DNA from: CAYINJ01 sp964364745
GTDB taxonomy: Bacteria > Patescibacteriota > Patescibacteriia > JACRDY01
Reading direction: 5' to 3'
DNA length: 31,331 bases
NCBI GenBank assembly: GCA_964364745.1
Contig: CAYINJ010000006.1
Coordinates: 1 to 31,331, forward strand
The notes beneath the pieces are model-generated. The model saw only the letters and a list, made by a program, of their open reading frames with translations, searched no databases and was not told the origin of the DNA. Of this stretch, positions 28,006-31,331 are shown piece by piece. The stretch's first letter is position 1. Every line of letters begins with the position of its first letter. A program made the translations under genes and the position numbers.

Positions 28006-29430
28006 ATGAAACGAGCCGATATCGCTTTTAACGTCGCGGTCGTGCCGATGGATTATGTCATGGTGATCGTCGCCGGCGTGATCGCCTATTTTTTGCGTTT
28101 TCAATCCTTTGTCACGGCCGTCCGACCGGTCGTCTACGCTTTGCCGTTTGACCGGTATTTCGACATCGTGGTGGTCATGGCGGTCGGTTTCATTGCCATC
28201 TTCGCGCTGTCGGGCCTCTACGTCATCGATAGTGCGCGCAAGTTCTTGCAAGAAATTGGTCGGATCGTCTTCGCCTGTTCGACGGCGACGTTGGCCTTGA
28301 TCGTCTGGATCTTTTTTCTCAAAGAAGAATTGTTTTCGTCGCGGTTTATTGTTTTGGCCGTCTGGGTATTAAGTATTGTGACCGTAGCGGTTGGTCGCGG
28401 CGTCGTCCGCATTGTCCAGCGGGCCATGCTGGCTCACGGCGTCGGCGTTCATTGGGTAGTAGTGGTCGGCGATGGCCGCACGGCCGAACAACTCTTGAGC
28501 GTCATGGATCGTCATCCGTCACTGGGCCTGCGGGTGGTGGATCGCTTGACGGCCTTTACCGATCGCGAGCGACAACGGCTGGCAGCATTACTGGGCACTC
28601 GCCGGCTCGATGAGGTGATGAACCTTGATCCGCGGCTCGACGCCCAGCAATTGCTGGACCTCGTCGATTGGTGTGACGAACATCATGTCACTTTTAAGTA
28701 CGCGCCGGACTTGTTTCAAGCCAAGGCGACCAACATCGATATTGCCACCATCGCCGGCGTGCCGATCATTGAGTTGAAGAAGACGCCGCTGGACGGCTGG
28801 GGTAAGGTGTTCAAACGTGGATTTGATATCTTGACCTCAACTATTTTGATCATCCTGACTGCGCCAATTATGTTGGTCGTCGCGGTGGCGATCAAGTTTG
28901 ATTCGCCGGGCCCGATCATTTACAAAAACCGCCGGGTGGCCAAAGACGGCGAATTTAATACCTACAAATTTCGCTCGATGAAAATTGAATACTGTACCGG
29001 TTTGGGCTATGGCGGCAAACAGGCCGATGAGTACGAGCGGCAACTGATCGCGCAGAAAAACCAGCGCCAAGGCCCCGTTTACAAAGTTTTGGCCGATCCG
29101 CGCCGCACTCGCCTCGGACGATTCTTGGAACGCACCAGCTTAGACGAACTACTGCAATTGTTTAATGTCTTCATCGGTAACATGAGTTTAGTCGGTCCGC
29201 GGCCGCATCAACCCCGGGAGGTGGCCCAGTATGCTCGCCACCACAAACAGGTCTTGGCGATCAAGCCGGGGGTGACTGGTCTGGCCCAGATTTCCGGCCG
29301 CTCCGACCTCGACTTCGACGAAGAAGTGCGGCTTGATGCCTATTATATTGAGAATTGGCGAATGTTGCTGGATTTGTGGATTCTCTTGCGCACGCCGCTA
29401 GCGGTGTTTACTCGTCGATCCCGCGTATGA
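28006..29430 (+). CDS. Polyprenyl glycosylphosphotransferase (initiating sugar transferase)
   Basis: 474 aa from ATG 28006; upstream in-frame codons lie in the promoter. Four membrane helices (about residues 10-130) and a nucleotide-binding-like linker (V-V-V-V-G-D-G-R-T-A, 151-160) precede the catalytic bacterial sugar transferase domain from about 268. That domain has K-R-G-F-D-I-L-T-S, F-D-S-P-G-P-I-I-Y-K-N-R-R-V, T-Y-K-F-R-S-M, T-S-L-D-E-L-L-Q-L-F-N-V, M-S-L-V-G-P-R-P and K-P-G-V-T-G-L-A-Q-I-S-G-R. The family moves a sugar-1-phosphate from a UDP-sugar to undecaprenyl phosphate, the first step of polysaccharide assembly. It overlaps the GT4 gene by 4 nt. Confidence 0.94.
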   Translation: MKRADIAFNVAVVPMDYVMVIVAGVIAYFLRFQSFVTAVRPVVYALPFDRYFDIVVVMAVGFIAIFALSGLYVIDSARKFLQEIGRIVFACSTATLALIVWIFFLKEELFSSRFIVLAVWVLSIVTVAVGRGVVRIVQRAMLAHGVGVHWVVVVGDGRTAEQLLSVMDRHPSLGLRVVDRLTAFTDRERQRLAALLGTRRLDEVMNLDPRLDAQQLLDLVDWCDEHHVTFKYAPDLFQAKATNIDIATIAGVPIIELKKTPLDGWGKVFKRGFDILTSTILIILTAPIMLVVAVAIKFDSPGPIIYKNRRVAKDGEFNTYKFRSMKIEYCTGLGYGGKQADEYERQLIAQKNQRQGPVYKVLADPRRTRLGRFLERTSLDELLQLFNVFIGNMSLVGPRPHQPREVAQYARHHKQVLAIKPGVTGLAQISGRSDLDFDEEVRLDAYYIENWRMLLDLWILLRTPLAVFTRRSRV

Positions 29431-30539
29431 AAATTGCCTTAGTCCATGACTCACTGGTCCAATATGGCGGCGCGGAACGCGTCGTCAAAGTGTTTAGTGA
29501 ACTCTGGCCCCAAGCGCCGATCTATACCTTGCTCTATGATCCCAAAGCCATGGGTAATGATTTTGTAAAAAAAGACATCCGCCCATCCTGGCTGCAAAAA
29601 TGGCCGTGGGCGATCAAAAAATATCAATGGTATTTGCCGCTGATGCCGACCGCCACGGAATCGTATGACCTATCGGGCTATGACGTCGTGGTGTCATCTT
29701 CCGCCGCCATGGCCAAGGGCGTGATCACCAGTCCGAACACGCTCCACATCTGCTATTGCCACACGCCGATCCGCTATCTCTGGATGGAAGCCGCCGGCTA
29801 CTTGCGGGATATTCAGTACGGTCGGCTGGTCAAACCATTGGTGCCTTTGTACCTTAACTATTTGCGGCAGTGGGATCGTCTGGCGGCCGATCGGGTCGAT
29901 ATTTTTGTGGCCAATTCCCAGGCCGTGGCTAAGCGGATCAAGAAATATTACCGGCGCGACAGCACCGTGATCTACCCGCCGGTCGAAGTAGATAATTTCC
30001 AAATTGCCGAGCAGGTCAATCACTACTATGTCGCCGGTGGTCGGCTGGTGGCCTACAAGCGGTTTGACTTGATCGTTCAGGCCTTTAACCGGTTGGGAAT
30101 CCCGCTGAAGATCTTTGGCACGGGACCGGAAGAAGCGCGCTTACGCAAAATGGCTAAGTCCCACATCGAGTTTGTCGGGCGAGTGGATGATCGGCGGAAA
30201 GCGGAGTTGTACGCTCACGCCCTGGCGTTCATCAACCCCCAAGAAGAGGATTTTGGCATCACGGTGATCGAAGCGATGGCCACCGGACGGCCGGTGATCG
30301 CGTATCAGGCCGGCGGCGCAGCCGAGACCGTCATCCCCGGCGTGACGGGGGAGTTCTTTGATGAACAAAGCTGGGAGAGTTTGGGTGACGCGGTGATTCG
30401 CTTCAAGCCCGAACGCTACGACCCGGTCAAAATCCGCGCCCATGCCGAAAAGTTTAGCCGCGAGGTGTTTAAGAAACAATTTGTCGACTTCGTCGAAAAG
30501 GAATACCAGAAGTTTAAGGGGCAGACGTTGTTGAAGTAG
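29427..30539 (+). CDS. GT4-family glycosyltransferase
   Basis: 370 aa from ATG 29427, sharing ATGA with the preceding stop, so translation is coupled. The N-terminal Rossmann domain has V-H-D-S-L-V-Q-Y-G-G-A-E-R-V-V (6-20). The C-terminal domain has E-E-D-F-G-I-T-V-I-E-A-M-A-T-G-R-P-V-I-A (about 271-291), the E-x7-E retaining signature of GT4. Between them, C-Y-C-H-T-P-I-R-Y-L-W is typical of mannosyltransferase-like members. It probably adds the next sugar to the lipid-linked intermediate made by the preceding enzyme. The donor sugar is not determined by sequence. Confidence 0.93.
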   Translation: MKIALVHDSLVQYGGAERVVKVFSELWPQAPIYTLLYDPKAMGNDFVKKDIRPSWLQKWPWAIKKYQWYLPLMPTATESYDLSGYDVVVSSSAAMAKGVITSPNTLHICYCHTPIRYLWMEAAGYLRDIQYGRLVKPLVPLYLNYLRQWDRLAADRVDIFVANSQAVAKRIKKYYRRDSTVIYPPVEVDNFQIAEQVNHYYVAGGRLVAYKRFDLIVQAFNRLGIPLKIFGTGPEEARLRKMAKSHIEFVGRVDDRRKAELYAHALAFINPQEEDFGITVIEAMATGRPVIAYQAGGAAETVIPGVTGEFFDEQSWESLGDAVIRFKPERYDPVKIRAHAEKFSREVFKKQFVDFVEKEYQKFKGQTLLK

Positions 30540-30959
30540 GGAGTGGAGTGGTATAAAAGTGCTGATCAAATTTTTCCATCTCCTCTCTGTTTAGTATCAC
30601 GTATATTTTTCTCGTCATCCCGAGTCCCGCTTGGCGGGAGGAGGGATCTACGTGGGAATGGTTTGAAGAGGAACAAACAGGATCTTCGTGGGTAGTCACC
30701 CAGATCCCTCTCCGCCCAGGGCGGATCGGGATGACAGACAAGAGAAGAGGGCGGTCGCCATAGAGTCGGCAGGGGGGATATGCGCTGGGATTGCTGCCCT
30801 TCGCTCCGCTCAGGGTAAACTTCCTCGCAATGACGTGGTTTTCCCGCTATCTCTCCTGTCCGTCATCCTTCGCTACCACCCCCTTCCACTGTCCTCCCCG
30901 TTTGTCATCCCGAGCGGAAGCCGCCGCTTCGGCGGCTGTAGTCGAGGGATCTGGGTGTT
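30540..30959. other. Repeat-rich intergenic region
   Basis: No credible gene is seen in these 420 bases. It holds at least four palindromic repeat copies. They are 30614-30652 (GTCATCCCGAG...GAGGGATCT), 30702-30737 (reverse orientation), 30789-30834 (GATTGCT...CGCAATGACG style) and 30903-30953 (GTCATCCCGAGCGG with an inner GCCGCC/GGCGGC hairpin). Confidence 0.7.
30702..30737. repeat. 36-bp palindromic repeat, copy 1
   Basis: Begins AGATCCCTCTCC and ends GGGATGACAG with an inner CCGCCC/GGGCGG hairpin. Identical over all 36 bases to 31293-31328. Confidence 0.85.
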
Positions 30960-31244
30960 TTACCCCAGCGTCGGATATAATTCGTCCCAATGAGGGTTGA
31001 GTTCTTCAATCAAAGTGTTCTTCTTGCTCCGCCGCCACGACTTTAGTTGTTTCTCACGGCTAATGGCTAGGCGGACATCAGAGTAGATTTCATAATAGAT
31101 CAATCGTGTACAGCGGTACTTCTTCGTAAACCCTTTGACTGCCCCCTGTTGATGCTCAAACACTCGGCGGACCAGATTGTTGGTCACTCCAATGTAGATG
31201 GTCTGGTTAATACTGCTCATGATGTACACGAAGTATTGACGCAT
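30960..31244 (-). CDS. GIY-YIG domain endonuclease-like protein, 94 aa
   Basis: A single-domain GIY-YIG protein: Y-F-V-Y-I-M-S-S then I-Y-I-G-V-T-N-N-L-V-R-R-V-F-E-H, with R-L-I-Y-Y-E, A-I-S-R-E-K-Q-L-K-S-W-R-R and K-N-T-L-I-E-E-L-N-P-H-W at the end. This is the YhbQ/UPF0213-type layout with the catalytic Tyr, Arg and Glu present. The family has a nuclease fold, but the cellular role is not settled. It is flanked on both sides by palindromic repeats, as often seen for these genes in CPR genomes, and may itself be mobile. Confidence 0.92.
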   Translation of the reverse strand: MRQYFVYIMSSINQTIYIGVTNNLVRRVFEHQQGAVKGFTKKYRCTRLIYYEIYSDVRLAISREKQLKSWRRSKKNTLIEELNPHWDELYPTLG

Positions 31245-31292
31245 ATTGTCCCATAGGTAGTAATAATGGCACGTTGTTACGCCCTAGACGCT

Positions 31293-31328
31293 AGATCCCT
31301 CTCCGCCCAGGGCGGATCGGGATGACAG
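31293..31328. repeat. 36-bp palindromic repeat, copy 2
   Basis: Exact copy of 30702-30737, in the same orientation, on the other side of the GIY-YIG gene. Confidence 0.85.
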
Positions 31329-31331
31329 AGG

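Noticed and set aside
30540..31331. CRISPR array suspected from repeated short sequences
   Set aside because: Repeats are unevenly spaced, in both orientations, with no uniform spacers and no cas genes.

Overview
The window reads as a chromosomal segment of a Patescibacteria (Candidate Phyla Radiation, probably Parcubacteria-like) genome. The evidence is compact genes, many small CPR-type hypothetical proteins, an array of VirB2/TrbC-like pilin genes of the type common in that group, a CPR-style diversity-generating retroelement (DGR), short palindromic repeats including one encoding LPAGRQG inside a gene, and TGA used as an ordinary stop (so not Gracilibacteria/Absconditabacteria). The phylum call is inference; no 16S rRNA gene is present.

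Layout. 1-2.2 kb: 3' part of an O-antigen-ligase-like gene, a hypothetical gene, tRNA-Ser(CGA) and a DUF302 gene. 2.4-5.4 kb: small accessory genes with strong Shine-Dalgarno (SD) sites and clear sigma70-type promoters, two of them preceded by matching 27-bp palindromes, plus a tandem YnfA/UPF0060 pair. 5.5-9.4 kb: DEAD-box helicase, a small protein, an arginine-decarboxylase-like enzyme and a DEDDh exonuclease. 9.4-10.1 kb: a small reverse-strand gene and a conserved small CPR protein. 10.2-13.2 kb: a DGR with target gene and variable repeat (VR), template repeat (TR), avd on the opposite strand, and a reverse transcriptase (RT) split by a frameshift in a run of nine G. 13.2-15.5 kb: galU and a solute-binding protein. 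15.5-20.9 kb: twelve consecutive pilin-like genes. 21-24 kb: thioredoxin-fold protein (reverse), secG and a membrane-anchored peptide-binding protein. 24-27.5 kb: tRNA-Leu(CAG) with a displaced second copy of its 3' end, RNase J and trpS. 27.5-30.5 kb: RNase P RNA (reverse), a polyprenyl glycosylphosphotransferase and a GT4 glycosyltransferase. 30.5-31.3 kb: dispersed palindromic repeats around a GIY-YIG gene.

How it fits together. Polysaccharide genes at both ends (Wzy-like, GalU, glycosylphosphotransferase, GT4), the pilin array, secG and the exported binding proteins point to a cell-surface region. The DGR adds a protein-diversification device: 20 of 32 template adenines differ in the VR, against 1 of 99 other bases, altering 15 residues of the target's C-terminus. 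Housekeeping genes mostly lack SD sites, and several look leaderless with a -10 box 8-9 nt before ATG. The accessory genes and the DGR target have strong SD sites and longer leaders.
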